From contig JAGNNB010000169.1 of NCBI GenBank assembly GCA_017990865.1, forward strand, positions 1 to 6,700: 6,700 nt of DNA, in the 5' to 3' direction. The notes below the pieces were generated by a model. It was not told where the DNA came from, ran no database searches, and saw nothing but the letters and a program-made list of their open reading frames with translations. Of this stretch, positions 1-6,309 are shown one piece after another (the first letter of the stretch is position 1; each line of letters starts with the position of its first letter). A program made the position numbers and the translations under genes. Origin of the DNA: Lysobacteraceae bacterium. Its GTDB lineage: Bacteria; Pseudomonadota; Gammaproteobacteria; Xanthomonadales; Xanthomonadaceae.

Positions 1-867
1 ACCCTGGTTGAGGGTGAACGGGCCGCCAGCCACCGGCGTACAGGTCTGGAAGCCGGACGGCGTGGGCGTCAGCGCGCCAGCGCAACGCACGAAGTTGCCG
101 CCTGCGTTGCTGCCCGAACCGTACAGACCACCGGACGTGATATCACCGCCGCCGTAAACCGGCGTGGACGAAATCTCGCGGTCGCCCTGATAGACGGGCT
201 CGCCATCGGTGTAGGAGATGTTGAACACCGCGTTCCAACGGTCGCTGTCGGAACCGATGGTGAAGTCGTAGGCCTGCTGGAAGCCGTCGCCCTTCGAGTA
301 GCCGCCGAAATACGCGCTGGCTTCGGCACCGTCGAAATTGCTGCGGGTGATCACGTTGATCACACCGGCGATCGCGTCGGAACCGTAGATCGCCGAGGCG
401 CCGTCTTTCAGCACTTCGATGCGTTCGACGACCGAAATCGGAATGGTGTTGAGATCCACCGCGCCGCCGTCCGGGCTCACCCAACGACGACCGTTGACGA
501 GCACGAGGGTACGGGTCGCACCGAGGCCGCGGAGCGAAATGTTCTGCGTGCCGTCGCTGCCGTTGGTGCTGGTGGTGATGTTACGCAGCGCGCCGCCGTC
601 GCTGGCGGTGATGTTGAACAGCACGTCGCCGACCGAGGTCAGACCGGTTTGTTCGATCGCGGTGCGGTCGAGGGTCAGCACCGGAGCGGTGCCTTCGGTA
701 TCGGCGGCGCGCGGAATGCGCGAACCGATGACGTTGACGCGGTCGAGCTCTTGCTCTTTCTCGTCGCCGTCTTGGGCGTATGCGGCGCCCGTGCCCACGA
801 GGGCGGTGGTGCCCGCGGCGAGCGCAAAGGCGATCGCGTCACGAAGCGTATTGGTCTTCAAAGTCAT
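1..867 (-). CDS. TonB-dependent outer-membrane receptor, N-terminal part (cut by window edge)
   Basis: This is the first 289 codons of an outer-membrane TonB-dependent receptor; the beta-barrel lies beyond the left edge. It would import a large substrate with energy from TonB-ExbB-ExbD. Residues 1-31 form a signal peptide ending AYA before Q32. A TonB-box-like segment (DRVNVIGSR) is at 42-50. The plug domain spans about 55-178 and contains the family signature NISLRGLGATRTLVLVNGRR near 109-128, the VERIEVLKDGASAIYGSDAIAGVINVITR block at about 147-175, and the first barrel strands after it. The start is the ATG at 865-867, with a GGAGAG ribosome-binding site just upstream. The 192-bp gap to the preceding gene (same strand) holds an AT-rich motif. 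The substrate cannot be told from this part; neither a fused STN domain nor a carboxypeptidase-like N-terminal domain is present. The family call is very secure. Confidence 0.95.
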   Translation of the reverse strand, partial: MTLKTNTLRDAIAFALAAGTTALVGTGAAYAQDGDEKEQELDRVNVIGSRIPRAADTEGTAPVLTLDRTAIEQTGLTSVGDVLFNITASDGGALRNITTSTNGSDGTQNISLRGLGATRTLVLVNGRRWVSPDGGAVDLNTIPISVVERIEVLKDGASAIYGSDAIAGVINVITRSNFDGAEASAYFGGYSKGDGFQQAYDFTIGSDSDRWNAVFNISYTDGEPVYQGDREISSTPVYGGGDITSGGLYGSGSNAGGNFVRCAGALTPTPSGFQTCTPVAGGPFTLNQG

Positions 868-978
868 CTCTCTCTCCAAGCGAGTCTTGGGGTTTCCCAT
901 GGGAAGCCGCCCCAAAGCGTCAAGAAAGACGCCAATTCGGGACAGGCCGGGGCCGATAGTAGCCCCACTCGGAGAAAA

Positions 979-1000
979 ATTAAAGTGTCGTTAACAAATC
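979..1000 (-). promoter_or_regulatory. AT-rich motif upstream of the TonB receptor, shared with the upstream gene
   Basis: Read on the minus strand this 22-bp site contains TTGTTAACGACACTTTAAT. A related site lies before the 282-codon gene (1974-1995), with 16 of 22 positions equal and the core TTGTTAAnGAC in common. It stands about 111 nt before the receptor start, in one of the few AT-rich spots of the region. It may be part of a promoter or an operator. No convincing -35/-10 pair could be assigned, so the role is inferred only from repetition and position. Confidence 0.35.
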
Positions 1001-1059
1001 GACTGACGGCCGGCGGAAAACCCGGCAGGCGCCCGACTGGGGGCACCGAAAGCGCTCGG

Positions 1060-1908
1060 TCAGAGGTCCTGCTCGTAGCGGACGTACGGGACCGCGCCCT
1101 CTTCTTCGCCCTCAGTGGTCCGAGGCGAAAACGGGTTTTTGCCGTGGGTGACGAGATTGTCGGCGCCGACGGTCAACTGGCCGCTCCAGGGGGTCCGCCA
1201 GCTCAGGCCGAGGCTGAGGCCTTCCCATTTGTCGGGGCCGGGGGTGTCGACGACTTCGCCGATGACATTGACGCCGAAGGCGCCGATGCCCCCGCCAAGA
1301 TTCAACTGGCGGCTGGTCCAGCGATCGCTGAAACCGGGGATTTCGGTGGGGTTCTGCAGCCGGGCTTTGGCGACGGTACCGGCGATGGACACATAGCCCT
1401 GGCGCGGCAAGTCTTTCTGGCTGAAGACCGTGATTTCGTTGATATCGACCTTGCCGTTGCCCGCGCCCGGCGCCAACCACTGCGGCATATGGGTGCGGGT
1501 CTGGGCGGCGCCGACGCCGATTCTCGTGCCGTTGCGGCCGAACATCGCAGCGGCGGCATTGCGGCGCGCCGGGTCGGACGGAACGGAAGCGAGGACGCAG
1601 TTCTCGATCAGATTGTCCAGCGCGCGGCTTAGGCCTTGCTTGCGATCGCAGAACATGCCGAGCGAATCGCCCGCGCCAAGACCGAAGGTGTGATCGAGGT
1701 GGCGCATGCCGAAGCGCGCGCGCGTGCTGGATTTGGCGATATCGGTCGGTTCGAGCACCAGAACCGCTTCGAGCTGGCCGCTGTCGCGGTTCCAAACGGG
1801 GAGTTCGACGCGATCGCGCGAGGCCGGCTTCGACTGCGCATGGGCGCCGGCTGCGGCGCCGAGGGCGAGCAGCAACGCGATCGACAGTGGACGAAGATGC
1901 CTGCGCAT
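1060..1908 (-). CDS. Exported protein of unknown function, outer-membrane barrel-like, upstream of a TonB receptor
   Basis: This is a 282-residue protein that I do not recognise as a named family. Residues 1-24 are a clear Sec signal peptide (RRHLRP, a leucine/alanine core, then AHA before Q25). The mature part begins with VELPVWNRDSGQLEAVLVLEP and has two cysteines (C87, C104) that could form a disulphide. From about 125 it is glycine-rich with alternating hydrophobic and polar residues, as in outer-membrane strands. The end (230-282: LSLGLSWRTPWSGQLTVGADNL... PYVRYEQDL) resembles the last strands of TonB receptor barrels, which often carry a GxxNL turn and end in an aromatic-rich strand. 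The gene lies 192 nt upstream of the receptor on the same strand. The ATG at 1906-1908 has no good Shine-Dalgarno sequence, but the signal peptide begins there. An accessory envelope protein working with the receptor is an inference. The coding call is firm; the function is not. Confidence 0.85.
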   Translation of the reverse strand: MRRHLRPLSIALLLALGAAAGAHAQSKPASRDRVELPVWNRDSGQLEAVLVLEPTDIAKSSTRARFGMRHLDHTFGLGAGDSLGMFCDRKQGLSRALDNLIENCVLASVPSDPARRNAAAAMFGRNGTRIGVGAAQTRTHMPQWLAPGAGNGKVDINEITVFSQKDLPRQGYVSIAGTVAKARLQNPTEIPGFSDRWTSRQLNLGGGIGAFGVNVIGEVVDTPGPDKWEGLSLGLSWRTPWSGQLTVGADNLVTHGKNPFSPRTTEGEEEGAVPYVRYEQDL

Positions 1909-1973
1909 GGTGTGCGTCTGACCGCTGGCGGGCGGTCGAGTTCCCTATTTCCTTCGGATGGTCACGCTATCAG

Positions 1974-1995
1974 ATTTATGAGTCTTTAACAATCC
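1974..1995 (-). promoter_or_regulatory. AT-rich motif upstream of the exported-protein gene, similar to that before the TonB receptor
   Basis: Minus-strand reading contains TTGTTAAAGACTCATAAAT, matching the receptor-upstream site at 979-1000 at 16 of 22 positions. It lies about 65 nt before the ATG of the 282-codon gene. TTGTTA could serve as a -35 box, but the hexamer 17 nt further on (TAGCGT) is a poor -10. It is either a core promoter variant or a regulator site shared by the two genes. Confidence 0.35.
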
Positions 1996-2068
1996 CGAAC
2001 ACCCGACCCCAGCACGTTTCGGGCGTGACCGCGGTCGATGTCCGGCATTCTCCCAAGCGGCTTTCGCA

Positions 2069-2081
2069 CCGTCCGAGACGG
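2069..2081 (-). terminator. Small hairpin downstream of hslO, doubtful terminator
   Basis: About 25 nt after the hslO stop codon the minus strand has CCGTC-TCG-GACGG, a 5-bp stem with a 3-nt loop. No run of T follows, so it lacks the tail of a classical Rho-independent terminator. The rest of the 197-bp gap (1909-2105) shows only the AT-rich motif at 1974-1995. Confidence 0.15.
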
Positions 2082-2105
2082 CCCGAGCGGAAGCCTAACG
2101 TCGCC

Positions 2106-3038
2106 TCATTGCAGCCGTTCGGGGGCCTCGACCCGCGCGTGCGCCGGGGCGAACAGCGCGGCGATCTCGGTCAGGTCGTAGCGATAGGCTTCGCCGCAGA
2201 ATTCACAGCGGACCAGCGCGGTGCCCTCGTTCTCGGTCGCAGCGGCGCGGGCTTCGTCCTCGCCCAGCGAGACCAGCATCGCGTCCACCCGCTCGCGCGA
2301 ACACGAGCAGGCGAAGCGCAGCGGGCGCTCGTCCAGCAGGCGCACGCCGTCCTCGTGGAACAGACGGCGCAGCAATTCCTTCGCCGGGACCTGGAGCAAT
2401 TCGGCTTCGCCCAGGGTGTCGAACAACGCGCCGACGCGGTTCCAGCCATCGGCATCGCCCTCGTCGCCGGGCAGCTTCTGCAGCAGCAGGCCGCGGGCGC
2501 GGGTGTCGTCGCAGGCGAGCAACAGCCGCGTGGGCAATTGTTCGGATTGGTCGAAATAGCCCTCGAACGCGTGCGACAGCGAGTCGGTCTCCAGCGCGAC
2601 CAAGCCTTGGTAGCGGGAGGGCTCCTGGCCGCGGAGGCCGGGGTTTTCGACCGTGATCGCCAGCAATGCCCCGGCGCCGAGCGAACGCAGGTCCGGGCTC
2701 AAGTCTTCGGCGCCCTCGGCCAACGTCGCGATCCCGCGCAAGGTGCCCGCGCGGGTGCATTCGGCGAACAAAGTGCGTACCGGACCTTCGCCGCGCAGTT
2801 GCACCGACAGCCGGCCTTCGACTTTCAAATGCCCGGCGAACAAGGCCGCCGCCGCCGCGGCTTGGCCCAGCCAATCGGCGACCGTGGGCGGATACTCGGC
2901 GCGGCTTCGGATCTGGCGCCAGGTGTCGTCGAGCGCCACATGCACGCCGCGGATGCCCGCATCTTCGAGCAGGCACCGCAGAAGACGGTCGTGGGTGCCG
3001 GTCTCGGCATCGGTCGCGGTGGCGGAGGCTTGAGTCAT
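2106..3038 (-). CDS. hslO: Hsp33, redox-regulated cytoplasmic chaperone
   Basis: This is a 310-residue Hsp33 homologue, close in length to the E. coli protein (about 290) with a short extra N-terminus. In the family, reduced Hsp33 holds zinc through four cysteines and is inactive. Oxidative stress with unfolding forms two disulphides, releases zinc and makes it a holdase for unfolding proteins. The cysteines are present: C244 and C246 (ACSCSRER) and C278 and C281 (RCEFCG), giving CxC-x31-CxxC. Other family blocks are [16 protein letters not shown] (16-31), [14 protein letters not shown] (77-90), [10 protein letters not shown] (141-150) and [10 protein letters not shown] (165-174). The start chosen is the ATG at 3036-3038, just before the family alignment begins. 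An upstream in-frame ATG at 3152 would add 38 arginine/proline-rich residues and run into the divergent mtgA gene, so it is unlikely. The Shine-Dalgarno sequence is weak (AGGA, 13 nt before the ATG). mtgA is transcribed divergently. Confidence 0.96.
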   Translation of the reverse strand: MTQASATATDAETGTHDRLLRCLLEDAGIRGVHVALDDTWRQIRSRAEYPPTVADWLGQAAAAAALFAGHLKVEGRLSVQLRGEGPVRTLFAECTRAGTLRGIATLAEGAEDLSPDLRSLGAGALLAITVENPGLRGQEPSRYQGLVALETDSLSHAFEGYFDQSEQLPTRLLLACDDTRARGLLLQKLPGDEGDADGWNRVGALFDTLGEAELLQVPAKELLRRLFHEDGVRLLDERPLRFACSCSRERVDAMLVSLGEDEARAAATENEGTALVRCEFCGEAYRYDLTEIAALFAPAHARVEAPERLQ

Positions 3039-3079
3039 GGCGGGCGCGGGGTCCTGGGGCGGCGGTCGTCGCCATCGCG

Positions 3080-3085
3080 CATAAT
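3080..3085 (+). promoter_or_regulatory. Possible -10 box for mtgA in the hslO/mtgA divergent gap
   Basis: CATAAT is a 5-of-6 match to the sigma-70 -10 box and lies 42 nt before the mtgA ATG, in a GC-rich 89-bp divergent gap. No acceptable -35 box stands 16-18 nt upstream. The opposite strand reads ATTATG, so direction is ambiguous. Weak support. Confidence 0.2.
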
Positions 3086-3127
3086 GGTGCGAATGCGCGG
3101 GGAGACGATGGTTTGAGAAGCCGAAAG

Positions 3128-3919
3128 ATGGGGCGATCGGTGACGGATTCAACGCACGACGACGCCGAGACGGACGAAACCGACGCGCCGCCCAGCGCCG
3201 AGACCGCCCGGCCTCGCCGACGGCGCTGGTTGCGATGGGTACTGTGGGCGCCGGTGTTGGCCGTGATCGCCACGGTGCTGCAGGTGGCGATTCTGCGCTT
3301 CGTCGACCCGCCGCTGAGCGCTTTCATGATCGCCCGCCAGTTCGAAGCCTGGGGCGAGGGCGATCGCGGGTTCCGCGTCGCCTACGATTGGCGCGACGCC
3401 GATGAGATTTCGCCGAATCTGCCGCTGGCGCTGGTCGCAGCCGAAGACCAGCGGTTTCCCGAACACGAGGGTTTCGATTTCGAGGCCATCGAAAAGGCGC
3501 GGAAGAACAACGCGAAGGGCCGCAAAATCCGCGGCGCCAGCACGATCAGCCAGCAACTGGCGAAAAACCTGTTTTTGTGGCGCGGCACCGGCTGGACGCG
3601 CTGGATGCGCAAGGGTTTGGAAGTCTGGTACACGGTGCTGATCGAAACCCTGTGGCCGAAAGAACGCATCCTCGAGGTCTACGCCAACGTCATCGAATAC
3701 GGCGACGGCGTCTACGGCGCGCAAGCCGCCGCCCGCACCTATTTCAGCAAGGACGCCGCCAAGCTCACCGCCGGCGAAAGCGCGCGGATGGCCGCGGTGC
3801 TGCCGAACCCGCGCAAGTACAGCGTCGCCAAACCCGGGCCTTACGTGCAGCGCCGGGCGCGGGCGATCGAACGCCAGATGCGCTACCTGGGCGGGCAGGC
3901 TTATCTCAAGGAACTCTGA
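3128..3919 (+). CDS. mtgA: Monofunctional biosynthetic peptidoglycan glycosyltransferase (GT51)
   Basis: This 263-residue MtgA homologue polymerises glycan strands from lipid II at the outer face of the inner membrane, without a transpeptidase domain. After a charged cytoplasmic stretch (1-33) there is one transmembrane anchor at about 34-57. The GT51 domain follows with its conserved motifs: [14 protein letters not shown] (104-117), with catalytic E106; [15 protein letters not shown] (136-150); [13 protein letters not shown] (161-173), whose E165 aligns with the second catalytic glutamate of class A PBPs; [29 protein letters not shown] (178-206); and LPNPRKY near 225-231. The length is close to E. 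coli MtgA (242), the excess being the acidic N-terminus ([10 protein letters not shown]). The start is the ATG at 3128. A GTG four codons later (3140) is a possible alternative, and the reading frame open further upstream is antisense to hslO. The upstream GAGAAG is only a weak ribosome site. The gene diverges from hslO and is followed after 9 nt by a REP pair. Confidence 0.96.
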   Translation: MGRSVTDSTHDDAETDETDAPPSAETARPRRRRWLRWVLWAPVLAVIATVLQVAILRFVDPPLSAFMIARQFEAWGEGDRGFRVAYDWRDADEISPNLPLALVAAEDQRFPEHEGFDFEAIEKARKNNAKGRKIRGASTISQQLAKNLFLWRGTGWTRWMRKGLEVWYTVLIETLWPKERILEVYANVIEYGDGVYGAQAAARTYFSKDAAKLTAGESARMAAVLPNPRKYSVAKPGPYVQRRARAIERQMRYLGGQAYLKEL

Positions 3920-3928
3920 GCGTTCGGC

Positions 3929-4021
3929 TGTGGGAGCGGCGTCAGCCGCGACATCGCCCTGTGAAGCCCATCCGATTGCAGCGTCTTCTGCCGTGCGGTC
4001 GCGGCTTCCGCCGCTCCTACA
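3929..4021. repeat. REP-type inverted pair (GGGAGCGGC class) after mtgA
   Basis: Arms at 3929-3952 (TGTGGGAGCGGCGTCAGCC and on) and 3998-4021 are inverted copies, 21 of 24 positions complementary, with a 45-nt spacer. Each arm has its own inner palindrome; the left one is GCGGC-gtca-GCCGC. This is the layout of paired REP elements (BIMEs), and the sequence is like Pseudomonas-type GGGAGCGGGC REPs. It begins 9 nt after the mtgA stop, so the folded RNA could protect or end the mtgA transcript. It differs from the GTAG repeats near the right end. Confidence 0.8.
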
Positions 4022-4074
4022 GAAGCAACCCGGGCCGGCCGTCGTGCGCGCCGCGACACATTAGTATGTAAGCC

Positions 4075-5148
4075 ATGACCCCCGACCGCCCCGCCCCCGA
4101 CCGCCTGACCGTCGTCGTCGCCGCCTACAACGAAGCCGAGGCCCTGCCGGTCCTGCATCCGCGGATCGCGGCGGTGCTGGACGGCTTGGCGGCCGAGGCC
4201 GGCATCGAAGGTCGCGTCCTGTACATCGACGACGGCAGCCGCGACGGCACCTGGGCGGCGTTGACCGCGATCGCCGCGGCCGACCGACGGGTGTCGGTGC
4301 TGCGGCTGAGCCGCAATTTCGGCAAGGAGGCGGCGCTCACGGCGGGGCTGGATCACATCGACCACGGCGCCGTCGTCATCCTGGACGCCGATGGCCAAGA
4401 CCCGCCGGAGCTGATCCCACAGTTCGTCGCGAAATGGCGCGAAGGCTACGACGACGTTTACGGCACCCGCACCGCCCGCGACGGCGAGTCCTGGCTCAAG
4501 CGCGCCACCGCGCATCTGTTCTATCGCACGATGCAGCGGCTCTCGAAAACACCGATCCCGGCCGACACCGGCGATTTCCGCCTGCTGTCACCGCGCGCCC
4601 TCGCCGCACTGCGCCGGCTGCGCGAGCGTCACCGCTTCATGAAAGGCCTGTTCGGCTGGGTGGGCTTCGAGCGGGTCTCGATTCCCTATCACCGCCAAGC
4701 GCGGGTGGCAGGGCGCAGCAAATTCAGTTTTTGGAAGCTGTGGAACTTCGCGCTGGAAGGCGTCACCAGTTTTTCCACCGCGCCGCTGCGGCTGGCGACG
4801 TATCTGGGCGTCGCCACCGCCCTGCTCGCCTTCGTCTATGCCGCCTGGATCGTGATCAAGGCGATGCTGTGGGGCGACCCCGTCGCCGGCTGGCCGACGA
4901 TGATGACCGTGATCCTGCTGCTGGGCGGCGTGCAATTGATGGCGCTGGGCGTGATCGGCGAATACCTGGGCCGTTTGTACGAGGAATCCAAACAGCGCCC
5001 GCTGTATCTGGTCGACCGTTGGCAACCGGGAGTATCCTCCGAGGACATCGTTTCCGACGGAGGCCCGCGTCATGCGCACGGTACGTCAACTGCTCGAAGC
5101 GAAGTCCCACCTGCCGCACACCGGCACGACCCATACCATCCGTCCTGA
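4075..5148 (+). CDS. Membrane-anchored family 2 glycosyltransferase (GtrB/ArnC/DPM1-like)
   Basis: This 357-residue enzyme is expected to move a sugar from a nucleotide donor to undecaprenyl phosphate at the cytoplasmic face of the inner membrane, as GtrB, ArnC and DPM1 do. The GT-A domain has LTVVVAAYNEAEALPVL (11-27), YIDDGSRDGTW (50-60), LSRNFGKEAALTAGLD (78-93), the metal-binding DADGQDPPEL (104-113, DxD at D104/D106), DTGDFRLLS (164-172) and RHRFMKGLFGW (185-195). After GRSKFSFWKL (213-222) come two membrane helices, about 238-265 and 275-298, and the usual end EYLGRLYEESKQRPLYLVDR (296-315). The remaining 42 residues are an odd tail, polar and rich in His/Pro/Ser, mostly encoded inside the next gene in another frame. 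An in-frame TAA at 4069-4071 makes the ATG at 4075 the first possible start; no Shine-Dalgarno sequence is seen, so weak or leaderless initiation is possible. No GtrA-like flippase is adjacent, so the sugar and acceptor are unknown. Confidence 0.93.
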   Translation: MTPDRPAPDRLTVVVAAYNEAEALPVLHPRIAAVLDGLAAEAGIEGRVLYIDDGSRDGTWAALTAIAAADRRVSVLRLSRNFGKEAALTAGLDHIDHGAVVILDADGQDPPELIPQFVAKWREGYDDVYGTRTARDGESWLKRATAHLFYRTMQRLSKTPIPADTGDFRLLSPRALAALRRLRERHRFMKGLFGWVGFERVSIPYHRQARVAGRSKFSFWKLWNFALEGVTSFSTAPLRLATYLGVATALLAFVYAAWIVIKAMLWGDPVAGWPTMMTVILLLGGVQLMALGVIGEYLGRLYEESKQRPLYLVDRWQPGVSSEDIVSDGGPRHAHGTSTARSEVPPAAHRHDPYHPS

Positions 5149-5515
5149 GGCGCCCGTCCTCGACGCATTGCGTCTCATGGCCGAACACGGCATCGGCGCG
5201 GTGCTGGTGATGGACGGCCCGGCCCTGGTCGGCATTCTGTCCGAACGCGATTACGCCCGCAAAGTGGTGCTGCACGGCCGCACCTCGGCCGACACGCCCG
5301 TGCGCGACATCATGAGCGCCGACGTGTTCACCGCGACCCCGCACGACACCACCGATCACTGCATGCAATTGATGACCGAACGCCGCATCCGGCATCTGCC
5401 TGTCTTGGAACACGGCGCCGTCGTCGGCGTGATTTCGATCGGCGATTTGGTGAAGGCTGTGATCGAGGATCAGCAGCAGGAGTTGGATCAGTTGCAGAGG
5501 TATATTGCGAGTTAG
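5072..5515 (+). CDS. Small protein with a pair of CBS domains
   Basis: This is a 147-residue cytoplasmic protein made only of two CBS domains, about residues 18-73 and 80-134. Stand-alone CBS pairs bind adenine nucleotides or related ligands as energy or redox sensors; the partner is unknown. Visible blocks are APVLDALRLMAEHGIGAVLVMDG (27-49), LVGILSERDYARKVVLHGR (52-70), PVRDIMS (76-82) and CMQLMTERRIRHLPVLEHGAVVGVISIGDLVKAVIED (97-133), followed by a Gln/Glu-rich helix QQQELDQLQRYIAS. The N-terminus MRTVRQLLEAK is typical for this group, so the ATG at 5072 is kept although it lies 77 nt inside the glycosyltransferase gene. It has a good ribosome site, GGAGG, 9 nt upstream. Translation is probably coupled to the upstream gene. 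The family call is secure; the biological role is not. Confidence 0.94.
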   Translation: MRTVRQLLEAKSHLPHTGTTHTIRPEAPVLDALRLMAEHGIGAVLVMDGPALVGILSERDYARKVVLHGRTSADTPVRDIMSADVFTATPHDTTDHCMQLMTERRIRHLPVLEHGAVVGVISIGDLVKAVIEDQQQELDQLQRYIAS

Positions 5516-5522
5516 GCCCCTG

Positions 5523-5918
5523 ATGAAAATAGTCATGTCTGCCCGAAGCAGGATCCGGGAAGCTCCATTAACAGAAGTCGGAATGGCCAAGGAAATGCGG
5601 CGTGTATTGCCGAGGCGGAACAATTTCTGTGAAGTGAACTATGCGGAAATTCTCGGCGAAGCAATTCATTACGGCATCACAACCAGGGGTGCCCTGAGAA
5701 AGCTCCTGCTGAGACACCGCAAAAAAATGTCTGCAATAGACCGAGAACCGATCAATACTTTGCACATAAGAATCTATTCCGATGACATGGGTCGCGCGCT
5801 CGTAAATGACCTACTTCGCAGGCAGTTGTGGTTCGGCTGGGAGGCTCTGTTTCGTCTCGCCCTTGAGTTGGAATTCGGAGAGCAATATGTTGCGTTTTCA
5901 GCATCCCAGCCTGTGTAA
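5523..5918 (+). CDS. Orphan small protein of unknown function, low-GC, ending at a repeat boundary
   Basis: This open frame of 131 residues matches no family I recognise. It is rich in Arg/Lys, with a basic first third (MSARSRIREAP, AKEMRRVLPRRNNF), then NYAEILGEAIHYGITTRGALRKLLLRHRKKM (39-69), a short beta-like LHIRIYS (80-86), and a helical end with aromatic residues, VNDLLRRQLWFGWEALFRLALELEFGEQYVAF (94-125). There is no signal peptide or membrane helix. The ATG at 5523, 7 nt after the CBS gene, has AGG six bases upstream; a TTG at 5505 would overlap that gene, and an ATG at 5535 is also possible. Base composition is unlike its neighbours: 31 and 27 of 60 bases are G/C in 5641-5700 and 5701-5760, against 43 of 60 in 5281-5340. 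This suggests recent acquisition. The TAA stop (5916-5918) overlaps the outer edge of a repeat unit, so the true C-terminus may have been altered. Coding is likely but not proven. Confidence 0.65.
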   Translation: MKIVMSARSRIREAPLTEVGMAKEMRRVLPRRNNFCEVNYAEILGEAIHYGITTRGALRKLLLRHRKKMSAIDREPINTLHIRIYSDDMGRALVNDLLRRQLWFGWEALFRLALELEFGEQYVAFSASQPV

Positions 5919-6085
5919 GTAAAGCCGCAGGCAGCACCCGGGATTGCTCCAAATATCCCAACCACACGCATACGAACTACCCGCATGACCGATCGTAGGG
6001 TGGTGGTGAGCGCAGCGAACCCCACCATCACTCAATGAAACATCCCGGCGACTCGCAATCCCGGGTGCGGCCTGTGGCCTTACCC
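5917..6085. repeat. 169-bp repeat unit, copy 1, with 26-bp terminal inverted repeats
   Basis: Terminal arms at 5917-5942 and 6060-6085 are inverted copies; the right arm reads CCCGGGTGCGG...CCTTACCC. The left arm is worn and differs from its counterpart in copy 2 (6412-6437) at four positions. Between the arms lies an AT-richer stretch and one GTAG palindrome (5995-6027). Copy 2 at 6412-6580 has exactly the same length and differs at about 15 of 169 positions by eye, with no gaps. No coding capacity is evident. The structure is like a small non-autonomous mobile element or compound REP unit. The unit begins at the stop codon of the low-GC gene. Confidence 0.8.
5995..6027 (+). repeat. GTAG REP palindrome, copy B1
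   Basis: This 33-bp element starts GTAGGGTGGTGGTGAGC and ends CGAACCCCACCA, with a GGTGG/CCACC stem. It is identical to 6490-6522 and matches the inverted copy at 6141-6173 at 32 of 33 positions. A GTAG start followed by an imperfect palindrome is the mark of REPs mobilised by REP-associated tyrosine transposases (RAYTs), as in the SMAG repeats of Stenotrophomonas. Confidence 0.75.
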
Positions 6086-6140
6086 GGGCTAAAGACCCAC
6101 GAATCCGAATCCGAACATCGATGCGGCTGAAACGTGCAAA

Positions 6141-6173
6141 TGGTGGGGTTCGCTGCGCTCACCGCCACCCTAC
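6141..6173 (-). repeat. GTAG REP palindrome, inverted copy B2
   Basis: On the minus strand this reads GTAGGGTGGCGGTGAGCG..., one base different from copies B1 and B3. With B1 it makes an inverted pair enclosing 113 nt, able to form a long hairpin. It lies outside the two 169-bp units, so this palindrome also exists without the outer arms. Confidence 0.75.
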
Positions 6174-6309
6174 CGGAACTCGAATCGATGTATCCCGCGG
6201 CGCGTCATCTCGAGAGTTACAACCACCACGGTCGCGTCGCGGCGATGGTCGAATTCTGGTTGTCGGACGACTTCGCGATACGCACCGACGAAGGCCGTAA
6301 GACGCATTC
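6174..6309. other. Spacer between REP elements with a 41-codon open frame, possible gene remnant
   Basis: This 136-bp stretch is flanked by GTAG repeats. It holds an open frame on the plus strand from ATG 6188 to TAG 6311-6313 (41 residues: MYPAARHLESYNHHGRVAAM... TDEGRKTHS). The third codon positions are mostly G/C (about 30 of 40), as in real genes of this genome, but there is no ribosome site and no family I recognise. The stop is supplied by the TAG within the following GTAG repeat. It may be the remnant of a gene cut by repeats, or chance. Confidence 0.25.

Noticed and set aside
898..927. Sigma-70 promoter for the TonB receptor using minus-strand TTGACG
   Set aside because: TTGACG is a good -35, but the hexamer 17 nt downstream (ATGGGA) is a poor -10.
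1009..1060. Rho-independent terminator after the 282-codon gene
   Set aside because: Short stems exist (ACCGA/TCGGT at 1045-1060 and GCCGG/CCGGC near 1009-1026) but none is followed by a T run on the minus strand.
649..1632. Plus-strand open frame of 327 codons
   Set aside because: It is antisense to the signal-peptide protein gene and to the start of the TonB receptor. It shows no domain and has Ala/Gly/Arg-rich low-complexity composition typical of a shadow frame in GC-rich DNA.
1887..3116. Plus-strand open frame of 409 codons across hslO
   Set aside because: It is the reverse of hslO, whose cysteine motifs and family blocks are unmistakable. The antisense product is Gln/Arg/Ala-rich without known motifs.
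2666..3127. Upstream extension of the mtgA frame
   Set aside because: The frame is open only because it is antisense to hslO. The extension is Arg-rich and would put about 150 residues before the membrane anchor.
3039..3152. N-terminal extension of hslO to the ATG at 3150-3152
   Set aside because: It would add 38 His/Pro/Arg-rich residues absent from Hsp33 proteins and overlap the divergent mtgA start.
4434..5210. Plus-strand open frame of 258 codons within the glycosyltransferase
   Set aside because: It is Arg-rich and in the wrong frame over a clearly conserved GT2 domain and its membrane helices.
4856..5623. Minus-strand open frame of 255 codons
   Set aside because: It is antisense to the CBS-domain gene and the end of the glycosyltransferase, both well supported; it shows no recognisable motif.
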